DNA of 64,000 nucleotides, taken from positions 41,001 through 105,000 of the forward strand of contig RPFO01000294.1 in assembly GCA_009746045.1 (NCBI GenBank), read 5' to 3'. The translations under genes were made by a program, and so were the position numbers. Each line of letters opens with the position of its first letter. The first letter of the stretch is position 1. Origin of the DNA: Mesostigma viride. Lineage: Eukaryota; Streptophyta; Mesostigmatophyceae; Mesostigmatales; Mesostigmataceae. Positions 29,067 to 41,200 of the stretch are shown here, in pieces. Under the pieces are notes generated by a model. That model saw nothing but the letters and a program-made list of their open reading frames with translations. It was not told the DNA's origin and searched no databases.

Positions 29067-29379
29067 AACGTTTGCCTAGCCGTGCCAACACACCTAGTCA
29101 CGTGCACCGCTAACGCACGGTACACAACCAGCCATGTAGCCTTAGCTTAGTCCTTGTTGTACAGCCATGCTACGTCTTGGCTATGATCAGTTTACAGCCC
29201 ACGCTCCTTGTTATGCCATGCTCACATGGGTCTTATTGCACCCACAGATTGCCGGATCGTTAGCGTGTCCATTTAGCTTGCGTGCCCGAATGCAGCTGTG
29301 GCATGCCTTGTAGGCATGAAGGAGACTGGGGGTCTCTACCCTTTCTCCTGTTGTGCACACACAGGGATTAAAAGCACTT

Positions 29380-29440
29380 CGGTGCTCCGTGACTCCCCAA
29401 CGGGAGCACGAGTAGAGTTAATTAATTAATTAATTAATCC
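29380..29440 (+). repeat. LINE 3' end: hairpin plus (TTAA)n tail
   Basis: GTGCTCC...GGAGCAC can pair around GTGACTCCCCAACG; an alternative inner stem is CTCCC-CAAC-GGGAG. The (TTAA)n tract follows. The same module is at 30510-30566 (+) and 30840-30897 (-), with a diverged form at 105-183. Confidence 0.6.
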
Positions 29441-29443
29441 ATC

Positions 29444-29518
29444 CACCCACCCTGAGGACCCTGAGGACTTATGCTCACGTGACGCAGTCACGTGTCTATT
29501 AATTATTAATCAATTAAT
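29444..29518 (+). repeat. Second 3'-end module with perfect palindrome
   Basis: Contains the inverted repeat CACGTGACGCAGTCACGTG (8-bp arms, GCA centre) between GAGGACTTATGCT and a TTAA-rich tail. Confidence 0.5.
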
Positions 29519-29628
29519 CCACCCACCCACCCACCCACCCATGCACCCACCCACCCACCCACCCACCCACCCGCCCGCCCGCCCGCCCGCCCGCCCGCCC
29601 GCCCGCCCGCCCGCCCGCCCGCCCGCCC
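29519..29628 (+). repeat. (CCAC)n then (CCCG)n microsatellite
   Basis: Tetranucleotide tract leading into the (CCAT)n array; it differs from it by single-base variants of the same unit. Confidence 0.9.
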
Positions 29629-30507
29629 CTCCATCCATCCATCCATCCATCCATCCATCCATCCATCCATCCATCCATCCATCCATCCATCCATCCATCC
29701 ATCCATCCATCCATCCATCCATCCATCCATCCATCCATCCATCCATCCATCCATCCATCCATCCATCCATCCATCCATCCATCCATCCATCCATCCATCC
29801 ATCCATCCATCCATCCATCCATCCATCCATCCATCCATCCATCCATCCATCCATCCATCCATCCATCCATCCATCCATCCATCCATCCATCCATCCATCC
29901 ATCCATCCATCCATCCATCCATCCATCCATCCATCCATCCATCCATCCATCCATCCATCCATCCATCCATCCATCCATCCATCCATCCATCCATCCATCC
30001 ATCCATCCATCCATCCATCCATCCATCCATCCATCCATCCATCCATCCATCCATCCATCCATCCATCCATCCATCCATCCATCCATCCATCCATCCATCC
30101 ATCCATCCATCCATCCATCCATCCATCCATCCATCCATCCATCCATCCATCCATCCATCCATCCATCCATCCATCCATCCATCCATCCATCCATCCATCC
30201 ATCCATCCATCCATCCATCCATCCATCCATCCATCCATCCATCCATCCATCCATCCATCCATCCATCCATCCATCCATCCATCCATCCATCCATCCATCC
30301 ATCCATCCATCCATCCATCCATCCATCCATCCATCCATCCATCCATCCATCCATCCATCCATCCATCCATCCATCCATCCATCCATCCATCCATCCATCC
30401 ATCCATCCATCCATCCATCCATCCATCCATCCATCCATCCATCCATCCATCCATCCATCCATCCATCCATCCATCCATCCATCCATCCATCCATCCATCC
30501 ATCCATC
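29629..30507 (+). repeat. (CCAT)n array, ~220 copies
   Basis: About 880 bases of uninterrupted CCAT. Translated, it is open in several frames, giving false proteins of over 300 residues. Shorter CCAT runs precede the same hairpin elsewhere (28232-28256, 30896-30912), so it is an expanded piece of the LINE 3' UTR. Confidence 0.95.
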
Positions 30508-30568
30508 GGGGTTCATGCTCCGTGACTCCCCAACGGGAGCACGAGTTTAATTAATTAATTAATTAATC
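30508..30568 (+). repeat. LINE 3' end: hairpin plus (TTAA)n tail, second copy
   Basis: Follows the (CCAT)n array via CGGGGTTCAT and carries the hairpin CTCCCCAACGGGAG and (TTAA)5. Confidence 0.6.
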
Positions 30569-30835
30569 AATGATGAGTCGATCTGCCAGCTAGGGTGGGG
30601 AGGAGCCCACCTGGTCTGGCTGTGTGTGAAGGGGCACGCCCCATGTCACACTGACAAGCAAAGCTTGATATACTTACTGTGGCAGCCTTGAATGCGAGTA
30701 GTCAATCAATTATGGGATGCAAGATTTCAACAGGAGAATAATGAAATCGATGCGATAAGACCAAAGACGGGTATGCATGCAAATATCAAGGAGACAACCT
30801 CTATACAACCTCTATGCAAATATCTTTGGGTATTA

Positions 30836-30915
30836 ATTAATTAATCAATTAATTAGACTCGTGCTCCCGTTGGGGAGTCACGGAGCATTAACCCCGATGG
30901 ATGGATGGATGGGTG
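30836..30915 (-). repeat. LINE 3' end, inverted copy
   Basis: Minus strand reads (CCAT)4, CGGGGTTAAT, the hairpin, then (TTAA)n. It belongs to the reverse-transcriptase fragment at 31026-31295 and is the mirror image of the copy at 30508. Confidence 0.6.
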
Positions 30916-31025
30916 CAAACATTCCTACCGGTCTAATCTATCTACATTGGCTACATACTACATCTACCTAACAGCATTCTAACTACAACATCTATCTAGG
31001 CAGCCGCACGCTGCCCGAGGGGGAG

Positions 31026-31295
31026 CTATCTGGCGTGCCTCCCGCGGGACTGCACACGCGGGCGCTTCCCCACTGGGGGGGGCTCATTGTCCTCTATGAC
31101 CTGGGCCCACTTGGCCTTGTCCATCATCTTCTTCCAAATCACGGAGAGGCCGAGGCCCCCCATGTCCTCTACTAGCTGTTCCTTGAAGGTGCGGGCCTTG
31201 CGGCGTCTAACATCACTAGGCCCAGCCCACGTCAGGAGGTGCCGGCCAGGCTGGGCTGGTCGCAGTCCTGCCGGCGGGGGGGCCACGTGAGGTGT
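31026..31295 (-). pseudogene. C-terminal fragment of LINE reverse transcriptase
   Basis: About 90 residues, ending ...LGLSVIWKKMMDKAKWAQVI and a basic tail. This resembles the C-terminus of LINE ORF2 proteins, where a Leu-Gly-Leu...Trp motif and a D-x-x-K-W-x-x-hydrophobic motif close the protein. The frame is closed upstream by TAG at 31296-31298, so it is a 5'-truncated insertion. Its 3' UTR runs leftwards to the conserved hairpin at 30850-30895. Confidence 0.5.
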
Positions 31296-31552
31296 CTACC
31301 TGGTTGGTGCAAGCTAGGTGCCCTACAAGCTGCAGGCGGCGTTGCTTAATGGTGCTGGTGATATAGGGCATGCCCTGGTACAGGTCCTCATTGCGGACAT
31401 GAGCAGCATATCCTACTCTCTATCTTTGGGTATGCATTGTCAATGTGCTGCATGACGTACAGAGAATAACCATTTTGCATGTATCTTATGTCTTATAGGA
31501 AGGTAGTCAAGCATGACATGGCCATCCCACTGAGGACTTATAATTGCAGATC

Positions 31553-31622
31553 GCGTTTTCCGCGGACCGGCACTGAACCCAAATGGTTTTCACCTTTGCG
31601 GCGTGCCAAATCAGAAAATCAG
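31553..31622 (+). mobile_element. SINE body fragment
   Basis: Matches the body of the element at 13731-13800 (GATCGCGTTTTCCGCGGACC and CGGCGTGCCAAATCAGA) in the opposite window orientation, without the tRNA-like head. Confidence 0.5.
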
Positions 31623-31965
31623 ATTATAATGCTGATGTGACGCAGCCTTTGTGTAAATTAAGGCAGATAAGATAGTCAAGCATGGCCAACATGCACCATC
31701 AGCAGAATTTCCACACAAAAAGCACTCCCCACCGGTCACCGAACTACTCGCATTCCACGGCGTTTTCTCACAAATAAACATTTAGCAACGAGAAGTCTAC
31801 GTAGTCGTGCAGTTTGTAATGCTCGTACCTGGCTAATTCAATCCATGTGCATACCTGGATATGACAACAAGAGGCTGTCACCACTAGCAGCTGGCACCAG
31901 CAGTGCCTGGCCATGCGAGTGTGGGGACTCAAGCTAGGTTGGCAGCAGCAGAAGTGCACATACCA

Positions 31966-32120
31966 CTACGTTTCACGTGGGTGACCCCGCTCCTATGGGG
32001 TCAGCTTGCTTGGGTATAGTGGCAGGGTATTATGGCGTATGTCACCTGCTAACACAGGGGAAGCTACGTTTCACGAGGGTGACCCCGCTCCTATGGGGTC
32101 AGCTTGCTTGGGCGTAGCAT
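31966..32120. repeat. Duplicated 57-bp segment with hairpin
   Basis: ACGTTTCACG-GGGTGACC ... TTGCTTGGG occurs at 31966-32020 and 32064-32118. Each copy contains GACCCC-GCTCCTAT-GGGGTC. Confidence 0.7.
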
Positions 32121-33290
32121 GAAGAGGGATACAAGGTTCAGGTGTGCCTCCAACATGCCCCATGTCAGCCTGCAGCCATGTCTGCAGGAAGCTTCGTCAA
32201 TAGAGGCGTGAAAAATGGAAGCGCTGCCGCTGCCTTGGCTCTATCGTAGATTCCTTGGCTCTATGCCCGTGCTAACAGATGGGGCCCTCTGTTGCTATCG
32301 CGCCACGCATCCTGACAAATGGCCAAATCGCTGGAGCTGCCCTGACCGTTTGTTGTTTGCTGCAAGTCGTCCCAGCTGGGCGCTGCATGGGCAACTAAGA
32401 CCATGGCAGCCGACAGCCACAGAGGTGCACCGGGTACGTGGAAGGTGCACCACCTGGCATGCTGCGGCAAACTTGCCCCAAGGGAGGCCACACAACTCAT
32501 TCATGTCTCACGTGACCAGATATGCAGCCTCATGAAGAGGTCCCCCAGCCGCAAAGGCAAAAAAGAATGAGCCATGAAGCGCGTGCCACTTAATGAGAAA
32601 TGCAGCCCAGTGGGGGAGGCTCACCAGCAGCATGGGCAGAAAGGACGGGCCACGAATCGCGTGCCACAAACGCCTTCTGGCCAGTGTTAGGTCTGTCATG
32701 GAAATGTGGCAGGCAAGCCTACCACCACCAGGCAGCAGGGCATGTATCAGCCGAAAGGGTTGCCAGACATACTACGATCTTCCTGCGCATGGCGGCAAAT
32801 GGATGCCGATCCAACCCTTCCCTCCAAAAGTTCCCGCCAGCGCCCATCTCCGACGCGCCTCAACGTGGTCCGCATGCGACCCACTGACAGCCGTAAAGGG
32901 GCGCCAGGGGCAGGCTTCCGACCTGCATGTGAGGGGTGAGGAATGACAGCAGAAAGATGCAGGGTGGTGGCTATAGATAGGGCCACATGAGACCTGCGTG
33001 TGCCTTGGAAAGCAACCTCAGCAAACGCCAGCACAACCCGCCACTACCAGCATGAAAACAGTGTGAACTCGTGGCGGTGCCCACTCAAAGGTAAGAGCAT
33101 TCTCCCACATGAAGCAGCAATTCAAGCCAGTGAGAACAACCTGCACGGCATGGGCACAACCATATCTCCTTCATTTCTCCTACCCCACGAAATACGTGCA
33201 AGGCTAGGCCAGGCCAGGCCAGACCAGCAGAACCCAGCACCTCCCAAGGACACATTGATCACATAAATGTGCCAGCTTTGTAAGCAAGAA
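32121..33290. other. No supported gene
   Basis: Only short overlapping frames on both strands. A repeated phrase (GCCACGAATCGCGTGCC / GCCATGAAGCGCGTGCC) near 32570 and 32648 suggests a small local duplication. Confidence 0.3.
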
Positions 33291-33463
33291 AAACCATTAC
33301 ACATTCTCCCATGCTCACCACATTCAAGAAGCCCAAGCTGGACCGTGGCCCTTCCTTTTGCTTGACGAAGGCACCTCTCGCCAGGCACCAGGCGCGCCGG
33401 GCCAGTGGTGGACGGAAGCCCTCTCGTCCGCCTTCAAAACCCAGACGCCCCCCCTGGCTGTCC

Positions 33464-34318
33464 CTATAGGTTGCCCGACAGCCCCGGCCAGCGCGTCCAC
33501 CCCTTCTTCTTGTTGTTCCACATCGCCTGGTCCAGTACGTATACCATACCCTTCTTGGACGCGGTGTACGCGACCCAGTCCACCTTCTGCGCCGAAGGGT
33601 GGCCCACGTGCTTAAACGCAGACGCCAGCGCCAGCACGTGCGACAGCTCAAACCCCCGCATGTCGCGCCGCAGGGCCTCCTCCTCCACCGCATCAAAGAA
33701 GGCGATGACGAGGGGGCGCACGCGGTCCGGTTCCCCCGGTGTGGCCGGCCCTGCGGTTGCATCTGGAGGAAAGAGTGCCGCGTCGGGATGTTTCTGCTGG
33801 ATTCGTGGAGGCAGCAGCGCGGCCATGTCTGTGGCCAGGGACGCGATTTCGGGGCCCCGCAGGGCTCGCACGATGGCGGTCGCGGCGCAAGACACGCGTT
33901 GCACGAGAGGGAACGGTCGGCTGGGCGCAGGGAAGGATAAGAGAGCGATCAACGACTCCTGCATGGCGGCGTGCAAGGAGGAAACGCTGTTGATGTTGGG
34001 CTGAACAGCGCTGCAAACCTGAGACAGAAGCGACTGCAGCGCCGGGTGCTCAGAGAATTTCCTCGGAATTTCATAAGATTGCCGTGGCTTCGCTTGTTTC
34101 TGGGTGGTCTTGGAGGCCGGACCAGGTGGCTTGATGGGCGTGAGCGTTCTTGCCACGTGGAGCAAGGAGGAATAAGCAAGCTTAGGGTCCAGGTTCACGG
34201 GAAGGTTAACGTCCTTGGGAATATGAGCGTGCTGTCCCTCCAGCCGACCGGCACCTGCACGAATCCGGCGCAATATTTCGGAGGCAAGCCGCTCGACGCT
34301 AGCCCTGCTTCCCGACAT
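33464..34318 (-). CDS. Hypothetical protein, 284 aa
   Basis: An uninterrupted frame from ATG at 34318 to TAG at 33464 with biased GC-rich codons. The N-terminus is basic (SRASVERLASEILRRIRAG), compatible with an organelle leader. The C-terminal half has helical segments such as FELSHVLALASAFKHVG, loosely like the degenerate helical repeats of octotricopeptide/FASTK-type organelle RNA-binding proteins; that similarity is weak and is not a function assignment. A TGTAA motif lies 163 bases after the stop (minus strand of 33297-33301), which supports transcription in this direction. It could be one exon of a longer gene. Confidence 0.5.
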   Translation of the reverse strand: MSGSRASVERLASEILRRIRAGAGRLEGQHAHIPKDVNLPVNLDPKLAYSSLLHVARTLTPIKPPGPASKTTQKQAKPRQSYEIPRKFSEHPALQSLLSQVCSAVQPNINSVSSLHAAMQESLIALLSFPAPSRPFPLVQRVSCAATAIVRALRGPEIASLATDMAALLPPRIQQKHPDAALFPPDATAGPATPGEPDRVRPLVIAFFDAVEEEALRRDMRGFELSHVLALASAFKHVGHPSAQKVDWVAYTASKKGMVYVLDQAMWNNKKKGWTRWPGLSGNL

Positions 34319-34920
34319 CGAATTTAAGGTCGGCCTAACGAATTCCCAGTTTGTATTGCGTTGGTTGCCACCAGCTTTCCGTGATCAAATATTTGAAACT
34401 CCATGAGCTAAGGTCAACTGCGCGACACCGGGCATGGCACCTGGCTTACAACAATACTTATGGTCCCCTTGTCGCGGGCCGTGTTCAGTCAAACTCCGAG
34501 TTTGCTCTGCTGCTCTTGAGCCTGTAGATGATCATGATCAGGTGCACCGTGAAGACTGCTGATTGCGCGCTTGCTTGCGCTTCCAACCTCTTCAACAAGA
34601 AGTCACTGGTATGGATGCCTAGACACCGTTGCCAACTTGCCATCCGTTTTATCCATCCACTCCGGTCCTTAATCCCATGCTCGCGAGTCGCGAGTGCTCG
34701 TTTGGGCCTTCCGAGTCGTTTGGGGTGGCCATGTTGGGATCCCATGCCACGTGTCCCAGCAAACATTAGCGCGGGAGACGGTCCTGGCAACTGCGCTACT
34801 GCCAAGTCATCAGGAAACTACGGCAGTCTGGGTTTCCCATAGTACTGACCTCTGGTTACCTTCCACCTGGGCCGCGAAGGGTGGTCGCTTGGCACGCGAC
34901 ACAGAAAACTATGGCAGCTC

Positions 34921-34950
34921 AGCGGGAATAAACTCAACTCAACTCAATGG
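34921..34950 (+). repeat. GGGAATAAACTCAA-tailed repeat end
   Basis: GGGAATAAACTCAACTCAAC recurs at 59930-59952 (+) and, inverted, at 59821-59842. It looks like the 3' tail of a short retroelement. Confidence 0.35.
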
Positions 34951-35171
34951 CAGCTCGCGTAGTGGTCACGTTACGCGCCACGGGACCCGGGGTCATCACG
35001 GTGGCAAGGCGTTCGAAGCAGCATTGGCTCTCGTCTAGTACATCGTGACAAACGTGGGCTCGTGTACAAAAGCATTGTCTGCATACCTGTGTCAGTAAGC
35101 TTCAGTTCGCACACGGATCGAATCAGGCACGATTTGCAATTGAAAGATAGTACTTCTTGTGTCATAAAGAA

Positions 35172-35276
35172 ATGGCCGCCATCCTTGCGTTTGGACGCCG
35201 GGCTTTTCCGCGACTAGTGAATGGGCGCTCTTGGGCATGGATAACGTATGCACGACCTTTCTCCATGAATGCGAAG
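35172..35276 (+). CDS. Exon 1: targeting peptide
   Basis: 35 codons with five Arg and no acidic residue in the first 30; ends GCGAAG|GTACAC, phase 0. This ATG is the first in frame after the upstream region. Confidence 0.6.
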
Positions 35277-38200
35277 GTACACCCTCCCCTCACGTGCATA
35301 CTGTGGCCCCCGACTCCTACGTTCCTTAGTTTGGACGGACACACTGGCACTGCACACCTCAGCTCGCACGAGCGCAACTGCAGTGCGAGGTTTAATGCAG
35401 CCGCTTCAAGTCCTTATTGACCCTTGATCACACGAACAGGTCATCATGGCAGGACATGGCAAAATTTCGTGAGAATTGTTTTAGTTTTTACTGGTCCGCG
35501 GGGCACACACACGTCGACTTGACTATCTCTTCTCATGTCCATGAGTTGTTGAGCCCCCCTTTTTTTTCATGCATACACATTCATGCATCGACAGATGGAC
35601 GAGACCAACCGGCTCTTTGCCACCGCTCGCGAAGAAATCGAGCTGGCCATGGACTCCAAAGACACGGTGGGTGCCTAATTGGTCACTCTAATTTACAGAT
35701 GTCACTATAGACAGACGTGGTGCGCCTCTCGTATACTAAATGATCTTGATGGACACTTTTGGTGTTCGTTCACTATGTGCATAGTGATGTACGTGGCGTG
35801 TGCCCTGTGCGCACTATGTTCACTGTGCGGACTCCCAAGGGCACGTCACCCACGATGTCTTGTTGACTGTCCGCCCGGCGAATGGTGTGAAAACGATGTG
35901 AGCACAACCTGCTTGCTGCCATCCGGTACCTCGCGGCCTGCGCGGTGCAAGGAAACCCTTGCGGCACTTTGTATTGACATTCCTCACCTTTCCTGCCGGC
36001 CCTCCCGTGGCCAGCACGCCACTTGCCGTCCCTTCATCGGAGATGGGAACCAGCTAACCGGATCCGTTTGTGTATTATCTAAGGCTATGTCATGCCTGGG
36101 CGGCGCGCGGCTGTCCCCGCGGTCGCCACCCCCCCTGGCAAGGGCGGCGCGCGGTGTGGGCCGTTTATTTCAGCATATCACACCTCAAATCCACAAATCC
36201 GTGCGCATCCTGCATGCACGGTACTGCCGACAGGCATGCGCCAGGTTTGCCCACACCCTAGCGTGGGGATAGCACCGTCGGGTTGTCAGGTGCATCGCTG
36301 CTAAGGTTATAAGGCTGCCATCGTTGGCCTTAGGCTGTGCCCCTATTGCTGCTGCCCTCACAACATGGCCTCATGTAAGCACCCGTCCCTTAGCATGGGC
36401 ATGTCCCTTGTGCTGTGTGGCTGACCGACCCTGGATGGAGCGCCACGTGGCGTCTCGTTAGGCATTGGATAGGTCCAACCGCCAGGCGTTGGTACCTTGA
36501 TGGCTACTTTGATGGCTTGGAACGCTGTGCACTTTCATCATAGAGAGAGGTGCAACCCGAATGATGCGTAGTGGGTGTGTCGTCCTGCCGTTGGACCTAG
36601 CACCCAAGTTGTCGCCTAGGAAGGAACCAAGAAAGTCGACATGAACAGCACCAATGCGGTGGTACGCTGCTGGTATTATGCTATGCTGTTTATGGCACAA
36701 TACCCAGAGTAGGGTGTGGCATAGGTGGCACTAGTGGCCTCGGCATGTCCATTGGTCACCCATTACAACGTTGACTCCAGGTTGGCATCAGGTTGGTTTC
36801 AGGCTGTCTGGGTGACACTGGGCTGTCATATGGATGCAGTCTTGCCTGTTCATGCTGTGAGCCTCTGCTTTTATGCGGTCAGTCGCTGCTGGGGCGCTCT
36901 CAAAAGGCATATGCATGCAGTGAATTTCTTGGTACGATACTGGATTTGAACTCAGGATCTCTTGCACGATCTCGCGACTGTAGGGGTCCCCTGATTCTAA
37001 GGCATGCCAAGCTATTGCCCAACTGCGAAAATGCTCTTTAGCGGAGAGCGGTGCGACTGTGTCGGACATCCCTCAGTATCTACAAGTGGAGCGAATCTAA
37101 CTGCTAGCCCCAGGGGGGCGAATGTACGCAGGAGTACTACTCACTGGGTCATGCAACGGCGGAAGCCATTCAGGTGACTCCAGGTTGACCACGGCTTCAA
37201 ACTCTGGACCTCCGCATTGTGCCAGCACCTCGTATCCGGAATATAAAGGATATTACTGTGAAATTTTCTGTATGATACTGGGTTCGAACACAGGACCTCT
37301 CAGACAATTTTGCGACTATTGGGGTGGTCCATTGGAGAAGCGTTGCACTTGCTCTGACGACCACTGTTGCGGAATCACTGGAGTCATGCACCTGCCGATA
37401 ACCGTTGCATGGGCACGTGCGAACGGTTCAGGCGCTGGGGAGTCCCTGCACTGCTGTTGCTGCACACCAGCATGGCTCCTGTGCCGGGTCGCCCTGCCAA
37501 ACTGCCACACTGTGATTCAAAGGTCACTATCTGAGTTAACCTATCAACGTGACACGCAAGCAAAGTAGGACACAATATATGCAGCATTAATTTATCAACC
37601 TGACACACAGGGCATACGTGCCTGTGTTAGATAGCACTGTCTACCAAACACAGAAGTATCCCCATCTGGACAACTCCTTTATGGTGCTTGTGTGGCTGCT
37701 AGCAAGCATACATAGTGCATGCTCTAGAGCTCAGCGTTTTACTTGCACATGCTTGTGCGTGTGAACGCCCTTCTCACTCATGTTCATTCTCTGTGTTGTC
37801 TTCTCCTCTCCTCCTCTCCTCCTCTCCTCCTCTCCTCCTCTCCTCCTCTCCTCCTCTCCTCCTCTCCTCCTCTCCTCCTCTCCTCCTCTCCTCCTCTCCT
37901 CCTCTCCTCCTCTCCTCCTCTCCTCCTCTCCTCCTCTCCTCCTCTCCTCCTCTCCTCCTCTCCTCCTCTCCTCCTCTCCTCCTCTCCTCCTCTCCTCCTC
38001 TCCTCCTCTCCTCCTCTCTCCTCTCTCCTCTCCTCCTCTCCTCCTCTCCTCCTCTCCTCCTCTCCTCCTCTCCTCCTCTCCTCCTCTCCTCCTCTCCTCC
38101 TCTCCTCCTCTCCTCCTCTCCTCCTCTCCTCCTCTCCTCCTCTCCTCCTCTCCTCCTCTCCTCCTCCCTCCTCCCCTCCTCCCCTCCTCCCTCCTCCCCT

Positions 38201-41200
38201 CCTCCCCTCCTCCCCTCCTCCCCTCCTCCCCTCCTCCCCTCCTCCCTCCTCCCCTCCTCCCCTCCTCCCTCCTCCCCTCCTCCCCTCCTCCCCTCCTCCC
38301 CTCCTCCCCTCCTCCCTCCTCCCCTCCTCCCCTCCTCCCCTCCTCCCCTCCTCTCCTCCCTCCTCCCTCCTCCCCTCCTCCCCTCCTCCCCTCCTCCCTC
38401 CTCCTCCTCCCCTCCTCCCCTCCTCCCTCCTCCCCTCCTCCCTCCTCCCCTCCTCCCCTCCTCCCCTCCTCCCCTCCTCCCCTCCTCCCCTCCTCCCCTC
38501 CTCCCCCTCTCCCTCCTCCCCTCCTCCCCTCCTCCCTCCTCCCTCCTCCCCTCCTCCCCTCCTCCCCTCCTCCCCTCCTCCCTCCTCCCCTCCTCCCCTC
38601 CTCCCCTCCTCCCCTCCTCCCCTCCTCCCCTCCTCCTCCTCCCCTCCTCCCCTCCTCCCTCCTCCCCTCCTCCCCTCCTCCCCTCCTCCCCTCCTCCCTC
38701 CTCCCCTCCTCCCTCCTCCCCTCCTCCCCTCCTCCCCTCCTCCCCTCCTCCCCTCCTCCCCTCCTCCCCTCCTCCCTCCTCCCCTCCTCCCTCCTCCCCT
38801 CCTCCCTCCTCCCCTCCCCTCCTCCCCTCCTCCCCTCCTCCCCTCCTCCCCTCCTCCCCTCCTCCCCTCCTCCCTCCTCCTCCTCCCTCCTCCCCTCCTC
38901 CCCTCCTCCCCTCCTCCCCTCCTCCCCTCCTCCCTCCTCCCCTCCTCCCCTCCTCCCTCCTCCCCTCCTCCCCTCCTCCCTCCTCCCCTCCTCCCCTCCT
39001 CCCCTCCTCCCCTCCTCCCCTCCTCCCTCCTCCCCTCCTCCCTCTCCTCCTCCCTCCTCCCTCCTCCCCTCCTCCCTCCTCCCCTCCTCCCCTCCTCCCC
39101 TCCTCCCTCCTCCCCTCCTCCCTCCTCCCCTCCTCCCCTCCTCCCCTCCTCCCTCCCCTCCTCCCCCTCCTCCTCCCCTCCTCCCCTCCTCCCCTCCTCC
39201 CCTCCTCCCTCCCCTCCTCCCCTCCTCCTCCCCTCCTCCCCTCCTCCCTCCTCCCCTCCTCCCTCCTCCCCTCCTCCCCTCCTCCTCCTCCCCTCCTCCC
39301 CTCCTCCCTCCTCCTCCTCCCCTCCTCCCCTCCTCCCTCCTCCCCTCCTCCCCTCCTCCCCTCCTCCCTCCTCCTCCCTCCTCCCCTCCTCCCCTCCTCC
39401 CCTCCTCCCCTCCTCCTCCTCCCCTCCTCCCTCCTCCCCCTCCCCTCCTCCCCTCCTCCCCTCCTCCCCTCCTCCCCTCCTCCCCTCCTCCCCTCCTCCC
39501 CTCCTCCCCTCCTCCCTCCTCCCCTCCTCCCTCCTCCCCTCCTCCCTCCTCCCCTCCTCCCTCCTCCCCTCTCCCCTCCTCCCCTCCTCCCCTCCTCCCC
39601 TCCTCCCCTCCTCCCCTCCTCCCTCCTCCCCCTCCTCCCCTCTCCCCTCCTCCCCTCCTCCCTCCTCCCCTCCTCCCCTCCTCCCCTCCTCCCTCCTCCC
39701 CTCCTCCCCTCCTCCTCCTCCCTCCTCCTCCTCCCCTCCTCCCCTCCTCCCTCCTCCCCTCCTCCCCTCCTCCCCTCCTCCCCTCCTCTCCTCCTCTCCT
39801 CGTCTCCTCCTCTCCTCCTCCCCTCCTCTCCTCCTCTCCTCCTCTCCTCCTCTCCTCCGCTTCTCCCCTTCTCCCCTTCTCCCCTTCTCCTCTTCTCCCC
39901 TTCTCCTCTTCTCCTCTTCTCCTCTTCACCTCTTCTCCTCTTCTCCTCTTCTCCTCTTCTCCTCTTCTCCTCTTCTCCTCTTCTCCTCTTCTCCTCTTCT
40001 CCTCTTCTCCTCTTCTCCTCTTCTCCTCTTCTCCTCTTCTCCTCTTCTCCTCTTCTCCTCTTCTCCTCTTTTCCTCTTCTCCTCTTCTCCTCTTCTCTCT
40101 CTCTCTCCTCATCTCCTCTTCTCCTCTTCTCCTCTTCTCCTCTTCTCCTCTTCTCCTCTTCTCCTCTTCTCCTCTTCTCCTCTTCTCCTCTTCTCCTCTT
40201 CTCCTCTTCTCCTCTTCTCCTCTTCTCCTCTTCTCCTCTTCTCCTCTTCTCCTCTTCTCTTCTTCTCCTCTTCTCCTCTTCTCCTCTTCTCCTCTTCTCC
40301 CCTTCTCCTCTTCTCGTCTTCTCCTCTTCTCCTCTTCTCCTCTTCTCCTCTTCTCCTCTTCTCCTCTTCTCCTCTTCTCCTCTTCTCCTCTTCTCCTCTT
40401 CTCCTCTTCTCCTCTTCTCCTCTTCTCCTCTTCTCCTCTTCTCCTCTTCTCCTCCTCTCCTCTTCTCATTTCTTCTGTTCTCCTGCTCTTCCCCACAGGT
40501 CTACTTCAACGAGGAGGCGGCCACCGCGCGCCAAGCAGTGGACGCGTGCCTGGCCGCGTATGAGGTGAGGGTACGCCGCTGCAAGGGCACAGATTTTACA
40601 GGTTGTATCAGGGTTGTAGTAGATATATGTGCGACCACACACCCCTCTGTGCACGGTACTGGCGTGTTGGCACCAGCGGAGGATGTTCGCCTAGCTGCCT
40701 AGTAGGTAAGGGCACGCAAAAAACATGTTTGCGTTGTATGGGCACAGTGTAGGTGGATGCTCGCCCCATGGTTGTTTGTGTACCGAACTGCTTGCACCCA
40801 TGCCGGGCCGCCTAGTAGATAGGGGCGCGATTGCAGGCACAGTGAGGTGGGTGCACCGCGGCATCGAGAGGAGCGCGACCCACACCACTTTGGGCACATG
40901 GTGGCGTACGCCGCGCACCTTGCGGCAGTCTTTGACATTAGAGTTTTAAATGTGAGCGGGGAGCTTAAATGTGAAGGCAGACATGGGCTGCACAGTGAGC
41001 TTAACCCATTAAGCTGCAATATAGGTGCGCCTTTGCCACATGCGGCATGGGGCGCAAGGGCCACCCCACCAGCCCGCACTGTACCTGTGGGTTGGGATAG
41101 GTCGGGTAAACCACACACCATTTGAAGGTGGTAAGTGACAGGGCATGCATAGACTGCTTTCGGAGCTGCACCTTTTGTCTGCTGCTGCTTGCCTGCTGCT

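Noticed and set aside
29506-30554. 330-codon WMDG/IHPS repeat proteins
   Set aside because: Pure translation of (CCAT)n; several frames open at once.
35679-36272. 197-codon frame
   Set aside because: Lies wholly in intron 2 of the small mitochondrial-protein gene, with no recognisable domain.
37715-40702. Ser/Pro/Leu frames near 1000 codons
   Set aside because: CT-rich microsatellite; only the 66-base exon at 40499-40564 is supported.
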